Below, in pieces: positions 19,207 to 27,380 of a stretch of DNA of 64,000 bases (positions are counted from its first letter, which is position 1; each line of letters begins with the position of its first letter). The position numbers and the translations under genes were made by a program. The notes beneath the pieces are model-generated. The model was not told the DNA's origin. It ran no database searches and saw only the letters and a program-made list of their open reading frames with translations. The DNA is from DASYFG01 sp036498565. GTDB lineage: Bacteria; Bacillota; Bacilli; Lactobacillales; Lactobacillaceae. The stretch lies in NCBI GenBank assembly GCA_036498565.1, contig DASYFG010000002.1, forward strand, positions 228,967-292,966. Reading direction: 5' to 3'.

Positions 19207-20153
19207 TGCGGTCGTTGTATGATAAACGCTGGCGCGCGCAAATGACGCGCCATGCCAAATACGCGCGCTTGTTGTTCAATGACCACTTCACGGTTTTCTT
19301 AGTGATTGGACTGGGCGCATTTGTCTTGGGATATCGCGCCGTTTTGGTTGATGTGACGCCGATTTGGTGGCTGGTAGCGAGCCTTTGGTCGGTGGTGGGT
19401 TGGTCATTTGGGCAAATCGCCACGTATGTGCAACCGGCGGATGCACTTTTTGTTAAAGCGGCTAATGCGTCGCTCGTGGATGATTATTTGCCACGGGCTT
19501 GGCGGTGGTCAATGCTGGTTAATACTGGCATTCAAATCCTTTGGACGCTGGCCATTGTGCCGTTACTTTGGGCTTTGTCGGGTTCGATTTTCGTCATTGG
19601 TGGCTGGTTAATCGTGGTATTAGCGGTAAAATTCAGCTTGTTACGACGCCAATTTCAAACGTTGGTGCGGCATGATGGGGCACTGAATTGGTCGACCGCA
19701 ATCGCCCTTGAAAACAAGCGGCAAGCGCGGTGGTGGCAATTTTACAGTTGGTTTGCCAAAATTCCGCAGCAACAATTGCCAATCAAACGTCGAGTTTGGC
19801 TGGACAGTGTGCTCAATGCGCTGGTTGGACAGCGAGAAGCTGGTTTGCGTTTGTTGTTCATTCGTTGGGCGCGTAGTGCGGAATTGTTTGGTTTGTACTG
19901 GCGTTTGTTAGTGCTGGAAATCATTTTGTTGCTTGGCTTGCGCGCAGCGCCTTTGTGGCTGCAACTGGTTATTGGTGCAGCGGTGATGTATTTGTTAGTC
20001 GTACAATTAGTGCCGTTACGCGAACAAACACAAGGGATGCTGTGGACAAGGTTGTGGCCGATTGCTGATTTGAAGCGTAGTTTTTCACAGTTTTTGAGTT
20101 TGTTGTTGGTGTTGCCGGTTTTGGTGGCGCTTGGTTTGATTTTTATATTTTAA
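19206..20153 (+). CDS. ecsB: ABC transporter permease EcsB
   Basis: 315 residues. The ATG shares its A with the ecsA stop (TGATG), so the two are translationally coupled. Multi-pass membrane protein with hydrophobic segments around residues 30-45, 55-75, 105-145 and 220-315. The early part (YARLLFNDHFTVFLVIGLGAF) is the conserved EcsB entry. Immediately after its stop come a GGAGG and the structured element in front of trmB. Confidence 0.88.
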   Translation: MRSLYDKRWRAQMTRHAKYARLLFNDHFTVFLVIGLGAFVLGYRAVLVDVTPIWWLVASLWSVVGWSFGQIATYVQPADALFVKAANASLVDDYLPRAWRWSMLVNTGIQILWTLAIVPLLWALSGSIFVIGGWLIVVLAVKFSLLRRQFQTLVRHDGALNWSTAIALENKRQARWWQFYSWFAKIPQQQLPIKRRVWLDSVLNALVGQREAGLRLLFIRWARSAELFGLYWRLLVLEIILLLGLRAAPLWLQLVIGAAVMYLLVVQLVPLREQTQGMLWTRLWPIADLKRSFSQFLSLLLVLPVLVALGLIFIF

Positions 20154-20158
20154 TGGAG

Positions 20159-20292
20159 GAAACGTGCTGCAGGGCTCGGCAAGCTACTGCGTAAACATTC
20201 GTCACGCCAAATGCCTACGGCATTTCACGCACCGAACGCTTACGCGCCGCTTGCCGTTTTGACCAAAGGTCAAAATCGCCCCTCCGCACTCT
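20159..20292 (-). repeat. Interspersed structured element, copy A (between ribosome site and ATG of trmB)
   Basis: Top-strand ends GAAACGTG and CACTCT match copies B-D in reverse orientation. Folded on the top strand, the pairs are GUGC 20164-20167 with 20286-20289; CGGCAAGC 20177-20184 with GCUUGCCG 20249-20256; GCGUAA 20189-20194 with 20240-20245; UUCG with CGAA (20198-20201, 20233-20236); hairpin AAAUGCC-UAC-GGCAUUU (20209-20225); hairpin UUUUGACC-AAA-GGUCAAAA (20257-20275). GGAGG lies at its left edge and the trmB ATG 7 bases after its right edge. Confidence 0.8.
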
Positions 20293-20299
20293 AAATAAC

Positions 20300-20992
20300 A
20301 TGCATTTACGTTCAAAACAATGGGCCAAGCCTTGGCTGGAAGCTCATCAGGATTTGGTGATTGATCAAGATCGCGCGACTGCGCAAAAGGGGCACTGGCA
20401 GGATTTGTTCGACAAAGAACAACCAATCCACGTGGAAATTGGCTCTGGTAAGGGGCAATTTATTTTAGGGATGGCGTTGCAAAACCCACATATCAACTAC
20501 ATCGGAATGGAAATTCAAGAAACGGCCGTGGCAATTGCAGGCCGTAAAATTGATGAGGAAGCTGGTTTGCTGCCTAACTTGCGCGTCATTTACGGCAATG
20601 GCGCTGGGGTGGAGAGTTATTTTGAAAAAGGTGAAGTTGCCAAAGTTTACTTGAACTTTTCTGATCCCTGGCCAAAATCACGGCACGAAGATCGCCGTTT
20701 GACGTATAAGACGTTCTTGAAAAGTTATCAAGAAATCATGCCAGAACATGGCGAAGTGGAATTTAAGACCGATAATCGCCATTTGTTTGAATATTCATTG
20801 GTCAGCTTCATGGAATACGGGATGAAATGGTCGCCAAAGGACTATTCATTGGACTTGCACCAAGATTTGTCAATGAATTTAGGCCAAAAATCACCGTTGA
20901 AAACTGTGCCGTTGGATAACGTTGAAACTGAATACGAGCAGAAATTCATGGCGTTGGGTCAACCAATTTACTGGATTAACGCGCATTTTTAA
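20300..20992 (+). CDS. trmB: tRNA (guanine-N7)-methyltransferase
   Basis: 230 residues. The N terminus MHLRSKQWAKPWLEAH, the SAM-binding HVEIGSGKGQFILGMA (about 45-60) and the NFSDPWPKSRHEDRRL motif are diagnostic of TrmB, which makes m7G46 in tRNA. The start is well set by the family pattern, yet it has no ribosome site next to it. The nearest GGAGG is at 20155-20159, on the far side of the structured element. Follows ecsAB on the same strand. Confidence 0.95.
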   Translation: MHLRSKQWAKPWLEAHQDLVIDQDRATAQKGHWQDLFDKEQPIHVEIGSGKGQFILGMALQNPHINYIGMEIQETAVAIAGRKIDEEAGLLPNLRVIYGNGAGVESYFEKGEVAKVYLNFSDPWPKSRHEDRRLTYKTFLKSYQEIMPEHGEVEFKTDNRHLFEYSLVSFMEYGMKWSPKDYSLDLHQDLSMNLGQKSPLKTVPLDNVETEYEQKFMALGQPIYWINAHF

Positions 20993-20994
20993 TC

Positions 20995-21021
20995 AAACCC
21001 CTGACTTTGTTGGGGTTTTTT
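20995..21021 (+). terminator. Rho-independent terminator of trmB
   Basis: AAACCCC ... GGGGTTTT and a T-run with a 10-base loop. Confidence 0.75.
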
Positions 21022-21048
21022 ATGTACAATATGGAAAAGGAGTTTGCC

Positions 21049-21579
21049 ATGAAAATTCAAGAATTAACGCATTTGACAACCGAACGTTTACAACTAAGAC
21101 CAGTGCGAATGGCCGATGCGCCGGCGATGTTTAATTACATGTCCGATCCAGCGGTGGCCAAATGGCTATCGGGTCAAGCGCAAACAGACATTAACCAAAC
21201 CAAAAACGGCATCAAAAACTATTTTTTAGCTGATCCAAATGGCAAATGGGCGCTGACGCGCCAAGATGATGACACCTTGATGGGCACGATTGATTTGCGC
21301 GTCGATGAGCACAATAGTACGGCTGAAATTGGGTACGTGCTGGCACCTGAATTTCAGGGAAACGGCTATGTCACGGAGGCTACGGCGGCGTTGGTGGAAG
21401 TGAGCTTTACCGAGTTGGCATTAGGTCGTGTTTGGATTGGGCACGATGTGTTGAATGCGCGTTCGGCCGGCGTGCCGCAACGTTTGGGATTTGTGCGCGA
21501 AGGCACTTTACGCAATGATCATTTTCAACAAGGGGTATGGCGTGATACGGTGATTTGGTCGAAAATTCCGACAGATTAG
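21049..21579 (+). CDS. GNAT acetyltransferase, RimJ/RimL-like
   Basis: 176 residues; the start at 21049 follows AAAAGGAG. Sequence features: TTERLQLRPVRMADAPAMFNYMSDP at the start, the acetyl-CoA loop region LAPEFQGNGYVTEA (about 101-114) and LGFVREGTLRNDHFQQG near the end. This is typical of the N-terminal or ribosomal-protein acetyltransferase group (Acetyltransf_3). The substrate is not readable. Followed closely by ogt, 8 bases after the stop. Confidence 0.88.
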   Translation: MKIQELTHLTTERLQLRPVRMADAPAMFNYMSDPAVAKWLSGQAQTDINQTKNGIKNYFLADPNGKWALTRQDDDTLMGTIDLRVDEHNSTAEIGYVLAPEFQGNGYVTEATAALVEVSFTELALGRVWIGHDVLNARSAGVPQRLGFVREGTLRNDHFQQGVWRDTVIWSKIPTD

Positions 21580-21587
21580 AGGACAAA

Positions 21588-22082
21588 ATGCATTACGAAA
21601 GTTATACAATTGATCAGCAAACCTATCTCTTAGCAGCCGATGCGACGGGCTTGTTGTTTGTTGGGAGTCCAAATGCTGGTTTGTCGGAACTGCGTGATTT
21701 TTATCCGCATGAAAATTTTGTGCATGATGGTCAGTTCACGCAAGACGCGGCGGTCCAATTGGCGGCGTATTTGCGTGGGCAACGACAAGCATTTGAGGTG
21801 CCGTTGTCTTTTTTGACGGGAACGGCTTTACAACAGGCGGTTTGGCGGGCATTAATGCGTGTACCATACGGTCAAACGATTAGTTACACGCAACTGGCCG
21901 CGCAAGTCGAGGCACCAAAAGCCGTGCGTGCCGTGGCAACGGCGGTCGCGAAAAATCCATTTTTGATCGTGGTGCCTTGCCATCGCGTGGTACGTAAAAA
22001 TGGCGCGATCGGCCAATATCGGGCCGGTGTTGCGCTGAAGCAAACATTATTAGAATTAGAGGCGACTTATGCAAACAAGTAA
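21588..22082 (+). CDS. ogt: Methylated-DNA-protein cysteine methyltransferase
   Basis: 164 residues; start at 21588 (AGAGGACAAA before it). The active site PCHRV is complete with Cys131, preceded by VPYGQTISYTQLA and followed by NGAIGQYRAGVALK. It repairs O6-methylguanine by suicide transfer of the methyl group to Cys131. The stop overlaps the next gene by 14 bases. Gene order GNAT-ogt-transporter suggests one transcript. Confidence 0.95.
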   Translation: MHYESYTIDQQTYLLAADATGLLFVGSPNAGLSELRDFYPHENFVHDGQFTQDAAVQLAAYLRGQRQAFEVPLSFLTGTALQQAVWRALMRVPYGQTISYTQLAAQVEAPKAVRAVATAVAKNPFLIVVPCHRVVRKNGAIGQYRAGVALKQTLLELEATYANK

Positions 22083-22950
22083 AGCGGGTTTGGCCGCGCT
22101 GTTATTGAGTGAAATCACGTGGGGTGTGGCGGTTTTGTACTGGGCATTTTTGCATCATTTGCCACCGTTTGCGTTTTTGGGATTGCGGGTTTTGCTTTCC
22201 TTGCTGGCGGTCGTGATTTTACTGACGGCCACCGGCGGGTTGCGCACGTGGTGGCGGCATTTGCAAGACTTACTGAGCAATCGCCGGACGCTTGGCATTG
22301 CGCTTTTGTCAGCGTTGTTTTTAGGGGCGAACTGGTTGATTTATTATGTGGCTGTGGCGACGAATCACGCCACCGAAGCGGGTTTGGCGTATTATATTGT
22401 GCCGTTGATTAATGTCTTAGTCGGCGTGTTTTATTTCAAAGACGCGGCTGGTCGAGGGACGGGATTAGCGTTTGGATTGGCGACGATTGGCGTGGTGTTG
22501 ATGGCGTTTGATTTGCGCGCGGTACCGGTTTTTGCGTTGGCAACCGCGGCAACTTTTGCGGTTTACGGCGCTATCAAACGGCAATTGCCACCGGCGTCGG
22601 TGAGTTCGTCTTTGGCAACGGAAATGCTGTTATTGTCACCGATTGCACTGGTCGCATTAATCGGCACGCCAAATTGGATTAGCACGGTTGACACGCCGCT
22701 GATGGCAGGTTTGGTGAGCGTGAGCGGCTTAATCACCGTGGTGCCAATGCTGTTGTACACGTGGTCACTGCCACGCGTCAATTACGTGCTGGCGAGTTTC
22801 GTGTTTTATTTGAATCCGACGTTACAAGTTGGTTTGGCGGTTTTGTTTTTGGGTGAGCACTTTTCGCTTTTGACTGGCGTGGCGCTGGGCTTTATTTGGG
22901 CGAGTGTGGGTGTTTATCTGATCGGCAGCTTGGCGATGAAGCGCGTTTGA
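22069..22950 (+). CDS. rarD: RarD/EamA-family transporter
   Basis: 293 residues, ten hydrophobic segments in two EamA halves. The LSEITWGVAVLYWAFLHHLPP start and the central LALLSALFLGANWLIYYVAV-like region are typical of RarD proteins of the drug/metabolite transporter superfamily. The substrate is unknown; the name does not imply chloramphenicol resistance here. Overlaps ogt by 14 bases; a moderate terminator follows. Confidence 0.85.
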   Translation: MQTSKAGLAALLLSEITWGVAVLYWAFLHHLPPFAFLGLRVLLSLLAVVILLTATGGLRTWWRHLQDLLSNRRTLGIALLSALFLGANWLIYYVAVATNHATEAGLAYYIVPLINVLVGVFYFKDAAGRGTGLAFGLATIGVVLMAFDLRAVPVFALATAATFAVYGAIKRQLPPASVSSSLATEMLLLSPIALVALIGTPNWISTVDTPLMAGLVSVSGLITVVPMLLYTWSLPRVNYVLASFVFYLNPTLQVGLAVLFLGEHFSLLTGVALGFIWASVGVYLIGSLAMKRV

Positions 22951-22951
22951 G

Positions 22952-22980
22952 ACGGGTTGGCATTGGCTAGCCTGTTTTTT
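22952..22980 (+). terminator. Probable terminator
   Basis: Imperfect stem ACGGGTTGGC ... GGCTAGCCTGT followed by six Ts. Confidence 0.55.
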
Positions 22981-23051
22981 AATTACGCGTGATTTATGGT
23001 AAACTGAAAAGAGCGCTTTGCGCGTTAAATTTTGAATTTTAAAGGCTTTTG

Positions 23052-23687
23052 ATGATGATTACGAGTTATAATTTTGACACAATGGGCGACGTTTTGGTTG
23101 CCATTTTAGCAGAAAGTGCCGCTAATTCAGCGGTCGAAATCAACGGGGACGTGACGCGGATTTTTGACGCGGACACCAATGAAACCACGGGGTACAACTT
23201 CTTTGGTTTAGGCGACAAACTTGATTTGCGCACGGCCAAAGGGCAAGTCTTTTTGGACGATAATCAAGTCAGCGTGTTGAACGCTGTTTTGGGAAATGTT
23301 GGTTTTAGCGATGTTTTGGTCGCTAATCCTTCCAAATTAGTGATTGGCTTTGTCGAAAGCATGACGCCCCACCCAGATTCTGATCATTTGAACGTGACCA
23401 CGACGCGGGTTGCAGCAGATCAGACTTTGCAAATCGTCTCTGGTTCACCAAACATGCAACCCGGCATCAAAGTTGTGGTGGCACAACCCGGCACATTGAT
23501 GCCAAGCGGTCAACAAATTTGGGCGGGCGCCTTGCGCGGCGTGCCAAGTGCCGGCATGATTGTTTCGGGACGTGAATTGAAGTTGCCGGGCGCACCGGAT
23601 GTACCGGGGGCGTTGATTTTGCCAGCTGATTTTGGTGAAGTTGGCGACGCATTTGACTTTGCGAAAGGTGCGAGCTTGTTTGCATGA
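23052..23687 (+). CDS. ytpR: YtpR-family tRNA-binding protein
   Basis: 211 residues. An N-terminal DUF4479-like part is followed by an OB-fold tRNA-binding domain (about residues 95-205: VIGFVESMTPHPDSDHLNVTTTRV ... ALRGVPSAGMIVSGREL), the same fold as the N terminus of PheT. ATG codons lie at 23052 and 23055 behind AAAGG (23041-23045); 23052 is chosen for spacing. Its stop overlaps the next small gene by four bases (ATGA). Function in relatives is poorly known. Confidence 0.9.
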   Translation: MMITSYNFDTMGDVLVAILAESAANSAVEINGDVTRIFDADTNETTGYNFFGLGDKLDLRTAKGQVFLDDNQVSVLNAVLGNVGFSDVLVANPSKLVIGFVESMTPHPDSDHLNVTTTRVAADQTLQIVSGSPNMQPGIKVVVAQPGTLMPSGQQIWAGALRGVPSAGMIVSGRELKLPGAPDVPGALILPADFGEVGDAFDFAKGASLFA

Positions 23688-23812
23688 GTACGAGCAAAGT
23701 TTATCGGACATTCAACGATGAACAAGCGCAGTACCAAAAATTGATTTTTGCGTTACGCAAAGGTGAATTGCAAGTGTTCACGTTTGAAGAAGAAGGGGAA
23801 AAAGAGGCATGA
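23684..23812 (+). CDS. Small protein (42 aa) between ytpR and murC
   Basis: The ATG overlaps the ytpR stop (ATGA) and its own TGA overlaps the murC ATG (ATGA), so the three frames form an unbroken coupled chain. The 42-residue product (MSTSKVYRTFNDEQAQY ... EGEKEA) is hydrophilic with an acidic tail and no signal or membrane segment. The murC ribosome site (GAAGAAGGGG / AAAGAGG) lies in its last codons. The double four-base overlap argues it is real. Confidence 0.75.
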   Translation: MSTSKVYRTFNDEQAQYQKLIFALRKGELQVFTFEEEGEKEA

Positions 23813-25140
23813 CCAATTATTATTTTATCGGCATTAAAGGCTCGGGGATGAGCGCGCTGGCTCAAATTTTGCACGATCAAGGCCACAATGTGGTTGGATC
23901 AGACATCGAGCAATACACGTTCACACAAGCGCCTTTGAACCAAAAAGGGATTGAAATTTTGCCATTTGCTGCCGAAAATGTGGCGCGGTTTGCCGAGTAC
24001 ACATTTGTCCGGGGAAATGCCTTTGAAGATAGTCATGTTGAAGTTGCGGCGGCTTTGCAAGCGCAGGTGAACATGATTTCTTATCCGGACGCGGTGCAAA
24101 ATTTGATCGCTGAAACCACGGGCATCGGCGTGGCCGGAGCGCACGGGAAAACGAGTACCACGGGTCTCTTAGCGCACGTGTTGGGCAAAATTGCGCCAAC
24201 CAGCTTCTTGATTGGTGATGGGACCGGTAAAGGCGTGCCAAATTCGGATTTCTTTGTGTTTGAAGCGGATGAATATCGCCGTCATTTCAAAGATTACGCG
24301 CCTGATTACGCCATCATGACCAACATTGATTTTGATCATCCTGATTATTACACCGGCTTGGCGGATGTCACCAGCGCGTTTGCGGATTTTGCTAACAATG
24401 TGCAAAAAGCGATTTTTGCTTGGGGTGAAGACGCGCAGTTGCGGACTTTGACGCCGCAAGCGCCGATTTATTTTTATGGTTTGAATGCGCAAACGGATGA
24501 TTTTGTGGCCTACGATGTGCGTAAAACCACCGCTGGCACACGTTTTTCAGTGAAATTCCGTGACGTTGAATTGGGTGAATTTGCTGTGCCGTTGTTTGGT
24601 CAACATGGTATGTTAAACGCGTTAGCCGTGATTGCCGTCGCTTATACGGAAAAAATGGATTTGGATTTGGTCCGGGAAGCTTTGTTGAGTTTCACTGGTG
24701 TGAAGCGCCGATTTACCGAAAAGCAAATTGCCGATATGGTGATTATTGATGATTACGCACATCATCCATCTGAAATCACCGCTACCCTTGACGCCGCTCG
24801 TCAAAAGTATCCTGATCGCGAAGTCGTGGCAATTTTCCAGCCGCACACCTTTACGCGTGTGATTGCCTACAAAGACGAGTTTGCCAGCAGTTTAGATGCC
24901 GCGGACAAAGTTTATTTGGCCGAAATTTTTGGTTCGGCGCGTGAACAAGCCGGTTCGGTGAGCTCGGCTGATTTGGGCGCGGCGATGACGAAGTTTGGCG
25001 GGATTATTGCTGAAGATGACGTGAGTTTATTGATGCAACATGAGCACGCCGTGATGGTCTTTATGGGCGCTGGCGATATTGAAAAATATGAGTTCGCCTA
25101 TGAACGCGTGCTGGGGCAATCCCGCTCGAATTTACAATAG
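23809..25140 (+). CDS. murC: UDP-N-acetylmuramate--L-alanine ligase
   Basis: 443 residues. The N-terminal Rossmann part (YYFIGIKGSGMSALAQIL), the ATP loop GVAGAHGKTSTTG (about 108-120) and the C-terminal DDYAHHPSEI motif are diagnostic. MurC adds the first amino acid, L-Ala, to UDP-MurNAc in the cytosol. It is last in the ytpR-small protein-murC chain. No clear terminator follows; 115 bases lead to the next gene. Confidence 0.96.
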   Translation: MTNYYFIGIKGSGMSALAQILHDQGHNVVGSDIEQYTFTQAPLNQKGIEILPFAAENVARFAEYTFVRGNAFEDSHVEVAAALQAQVNMISYPDAVQNLIAETTGIGVAGAHGKTSTTGLLAHVLGKIAPTSFLIGDGTGKGVPNSDFFVFEADEYRRHFKDYAPDYAIMTNIDFDHPDYYTGLADVTSAFADFANNVQKAIFAWGEDAQLRTLTPQAPIYFYGLNAQTDDFVAYDVRKTTAGTRFSVKFRDVELGEFAVPLFGQHGMLNALAVIAVAYTEKMDLDLVREALLSFTGVKRRFTEKQIADMVIIDDYAHHPSEITATLDAARQKYPDREVVAIFQPHTFTRVIAYKDEFASSLDAADKVYLAEIFGSAREQAGSVSSADLGAAMTKFGGIIAEDDVSLLMQHEHAVMVFMGAGDIEKYEFAYERVLGQSRSNLQ

Positions 25141-25174
25141 GACCTATCTTAATGCGCAAAATTTTGAGATGTGC

Positions 25175-25220
25175 TATAATATGCTCAAGTCAAAAACTTT
25201 GACTATTATTGACTAATATT
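25175..25220 (+). promoter_or_regulatory. Promoter and repeats before BI-1 gene
   Basis: TGC-TATAAT (-10 at 25175-25180), then an inverted repeat GTCAAA-AAC-TTTGAC (25189-25203), then two direct TTGACTA copies 10 bp apart (25199, 25209). The repeats lie in the transcribed leader. Their binding protein is unknown. Confidence 0.5.
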
Positions 25221-25255
25221 AAGCGCATCGAGCGTGGAAACGAGGAGTTTCATTT

Positions 25256-25975
25256 ATGGATAATTTTAATTTTGGCACACGTCGCGATGTGACGGGATTT
25301 GATGCCGGTTTGCAAAGCTTCTTCAAGCAGACGTACAGTTACATGGGGATTGCTTTGTTGGTGACGGCTTTGACAGGATTTATTGTTGAACGCTTCTTCC
25401 TAGCACAAATCTACACCTTGATTTACGGTAATATGTTTGGCTCACTTGCGTTGATTGGGGTTCAATTCTTGGTTTTGTTCATGATTGGACGTAATGCCGT
25501 GAAGAACCCAGCGTCAGCCTTTGGTTTGTTGATGTTGTTCTCGGTGATGGAAGGTTTGACAACGGGAATTTTGTTGGCGATTTACACGAGTTCATCAATT
25601 CTAGTGGCGTTCTTGTCTGCGGCAGCCGTCTTTGCGGCAATGGCCTTTTACGGCATGTTCACGAAAAAGTCATTGGCGGGCTTGGGCGCACCATTGTTTG
25701 GTTTGGTAATTGGTTTGATTGTCGCTTCGTTGATTAACCTATTTTTCCCAAACGGCATCATGCAATTCTTCATCAGTGCAGCCGGAGTCGTGATTTTCTC
25801 ATTGTACACGGCCTATGACAACAACATGTTGAAGCAAATGTACTTCCAATTCGCTGGCAACGGTCAAGCAACACAAGGCTTGGCCATTAGTGGGGCTTTG
25901 AGTTTGTACTTGGACTTCATTAACTTGTTCTTCTCATTGTTGCAATTGTTGGGTAACTTCCAATCACGTGACTAA
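25256..25975 (+). CDS. Bax inhibitor-1 family membrane protein
   Basis: 239 residues with seven hydrophobic segments from residue 25 on and a hydrophilic N terminus (NFNFGTRRDVTGFDAGLQSFF). The pattern SLYTAYDNNMLKQMYFQ in the sixth-seventh segment region is the BI-1/YetJ family pore motif. Relatives are pH-sensitive calcium leak channels. CGAGGAG precedes the ATG. Transcribed alone, with a bidirectional terminator after it. Confidence 0.88.
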   Translation: MDNFNFGTRRDVTGFDAGLQSFFKQTYSYMGIALLVTALTGFIVERFFLAQIYTLIYGNMFGSLALIGVQFLVLFMIGRNAVKNPASAFGLLMLFSVMEGLTTGILLAIYTSSSILVAFLSAAAVFAAMAFYGMFTKKSLAGLGAPLFGLVIGLIVASLINLFFPNGIMQFFISAAGVVIFSLYTAYDNNMLKQMYFQFAGNGQATQGLAISGALSLYLDFINLFFSLLQLLGNFQSRD

Positions 25976-25977
25976 TT

Positions 25978-26011
25978 AAAAAAGCGTTGCGCCTAAGGCG
26001 CAACGCTTTTT
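25978..26011. terminator. Bidirectional terminator
   Basis: AAAAAAGCGTTGCGCC / GGCGCAACGCTTTTTTT with a 3-base loop, between convergent genes. Confidence 0.92.
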
Positions 26012-26823
26012 TTGTGGAAATCTTCAAGATAGACGATAAACACCTGCGTAAAGACTAACAAAGTGCCAATCAAATTCAAATACACCATCAAGACAGTCAA
26101 TGACCCAAGAGTCTGATAAAAACTAACTTGTTTGAGCGCCAGTTGGGCGTAAAAACCAAAACCGGTGTTCAAAATCCACAACAACAAGACTTCTACAAAT
26201 GATGCGATAATCGTTGTCTGCCAACGTGGCTTTTGCGCAGGTAATGACCAGTTGAAAAAACTCAACACGACCCACAAACCAGCCAAAATGACTAACCAAC
26301 CTTGATCCTGTAACCAATGTAACCAACTTGCGTCAAATGGCAGTTGATCAATGAAAACGTTGATTAAGTTATAAACAATCACCAAAGCCGCACTCGCAAC
26401 AAGCAACAGCAGCAACCAGATAAAACCAAACACACGCGAGAGCATGTTATTGATTTTCTCCGGCACATCGTGAATGGCATTAAAAGATTGGCGCAAAACT
26501 GCCATGATGCGGCTCACCGACCAGAGCGCGACCAATGCGGAAATCGACAGTGCACTGACGTGAGAACCCTTTAACATCGAGCTTAAGATGGGCTGCACGG
26601 TGTCATTGACGTTGCCGGGCAACATGTTGTTGAGTAACTGTTGCAAATGATTTTGATCAACGCCAACTAAGCCAGCAATCGCTGCCAAACTCAATAAAAC
26701 AGGAATCAAAGAAAGCAGCGTGTAATAAGTAAACGCGGGACCAATCAAATTCATATTGGCGCGTTGCAACGTTTCGGTAAAAGTCGTGAAATGCACGCGT
26801 TCTTTGAGCGCTTGTAAATCCAT
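25993..26823 (-). CDS. YihY/BrkB-family membrane protein
   Basis: 276 residues. The start at 26823 is chosen because CGGAGG lies just before it; an ATG at 26844 lies inside the upstream marR gene. Six hydrophobic segments, with the family patterns NMNLIGPAFTYYTLLSLIPVLLSL and RIMAVLRQSFNAIHDVPE. Formerly called ribonuclease BN, but now seen as a membrane protein of unclear role. One base separates it from marR, so it forms an operon with it. Confidence 0.87.
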   Translation of the reverse strand: MDLQALKERVHFTTFTETLQRANMNLIGPAFTYYTLLSLIPVLLSLAAIAGLVGVDQNHLQQLLNNMLPGNVNDTVQPILSSMLKGSHVSALSISALVALWSVSRIMAVLRQSFNAIHDVPEKINNMLSRVFGFIWLLLLLVASAALVIVYNLINVFIDQLPFDASWLHWLQDQGWLVILAGLWVVLSFFNWSLPAQKPRWQTTIIASFVEVLLLWILNTGFGFYAQLALKQVSFYQTLGSLTVLMVYLNLIGTLLVFTQVFIVYLEDFHKKSVAP

Positions 26824-26824
26824 T

Positions 26825-27283
26825 TTAAACCTCCGGTAAATCATGATTTTTATTCAATGTCTCCATCAATTTTAACATTGTTGTTTGTAATTGTGCTAAT
26901 TCGGCATCTGACCAATCACTGAATGCACGTGCCATATGTTGGTGGCGGGTGGTGCTGATTTTGGCTAACAGATCATTGCCGGTAGTGCTGATCTGAATTT
27001 CACGCGTGCGCGTGTCAGCACCACTGGTGGTTTGCACCCAGCCGGTCTTTTCGAGTCGATCAATTTGGCGTGAAATAGTTGAGTGACTTTTGCCGAGAAA
27101 AGCAGCGAGTTCGCCGACAGTTGTCGGTTGCTTATAGCTAATGGACATAAACAGCGGAAACAGTTTGAAATCTAATTCAATGTTGCCGCTAGCAAGCAGT
27201 TGCTGATCCTGTTTTGGATCGTTAAAAAATTGCACGATTTGCATGAGTTGTTGATAAATTTGTTGGGTTTGCTGACTATTCAT
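26825..27283 (-). CDS. MarR-family transcriptional regulator
   Basis: 152 residues with a winged helix (about 52-112: TTVGELAAFLGKSHSTISRQIDRLEKTGWVQ) and the wing SGADTRTREIQIS. No Cys, so it is not a thiol sensor of the OhrR type; a small-molecule ligand is more likely. It is divergent from the quinone-oxidoreductase-like gene. Two palindromes in the shared 97-bp region (27307 and 27341) are likely its operators. Confidence 0.9.
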   Translation of the reverse strand: MNSQQTQQIYQQLMQIVQFFNDPKQDQQLLASGNIELDFKLFPLFMSISYKQPTTVGELAAFLGKSHSTISRQIDRLEKTGWVQTTSGADTRTREIQISTTGNDLLAKISTTRHQHMARAFSDWSDAELAQLQTTMLKLMETLNKNHDLPEV

Positions 27284-27306
27284 AAAAATAGTTTACCATT
27301 TTTATT

Positions 27307-27357
27307 GTGCATTTTGCACGGAAATGTGTTATATTATTTTATGTGCAAAATGCACAT
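27307..27357. promoter_or_regulatory. Twin MarR operators
   Basis: GTGCA-TTT-TGCAC (27307-27319) and ATGTGCA-AAA-TGCACAT (27341-27357), centres 36 bp apart, on either side of the TATATTAT-like -10 region of the plus-strand gene. The shared core GTGCA-N3-TGCAC points to one regulator binding both. Confidence 0.7.
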
Positions 27358-27380
27358 AAAATCAAAAAGAAGGTAAACTC

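Noticed and set aside
20159..20292. Insertion sequence or group II intron
   Set aside because: The element has no open frame and is far too short for a self-splicing intron or IS; a MITE-like or RNA element is the better reading, without an obvious target duplication.
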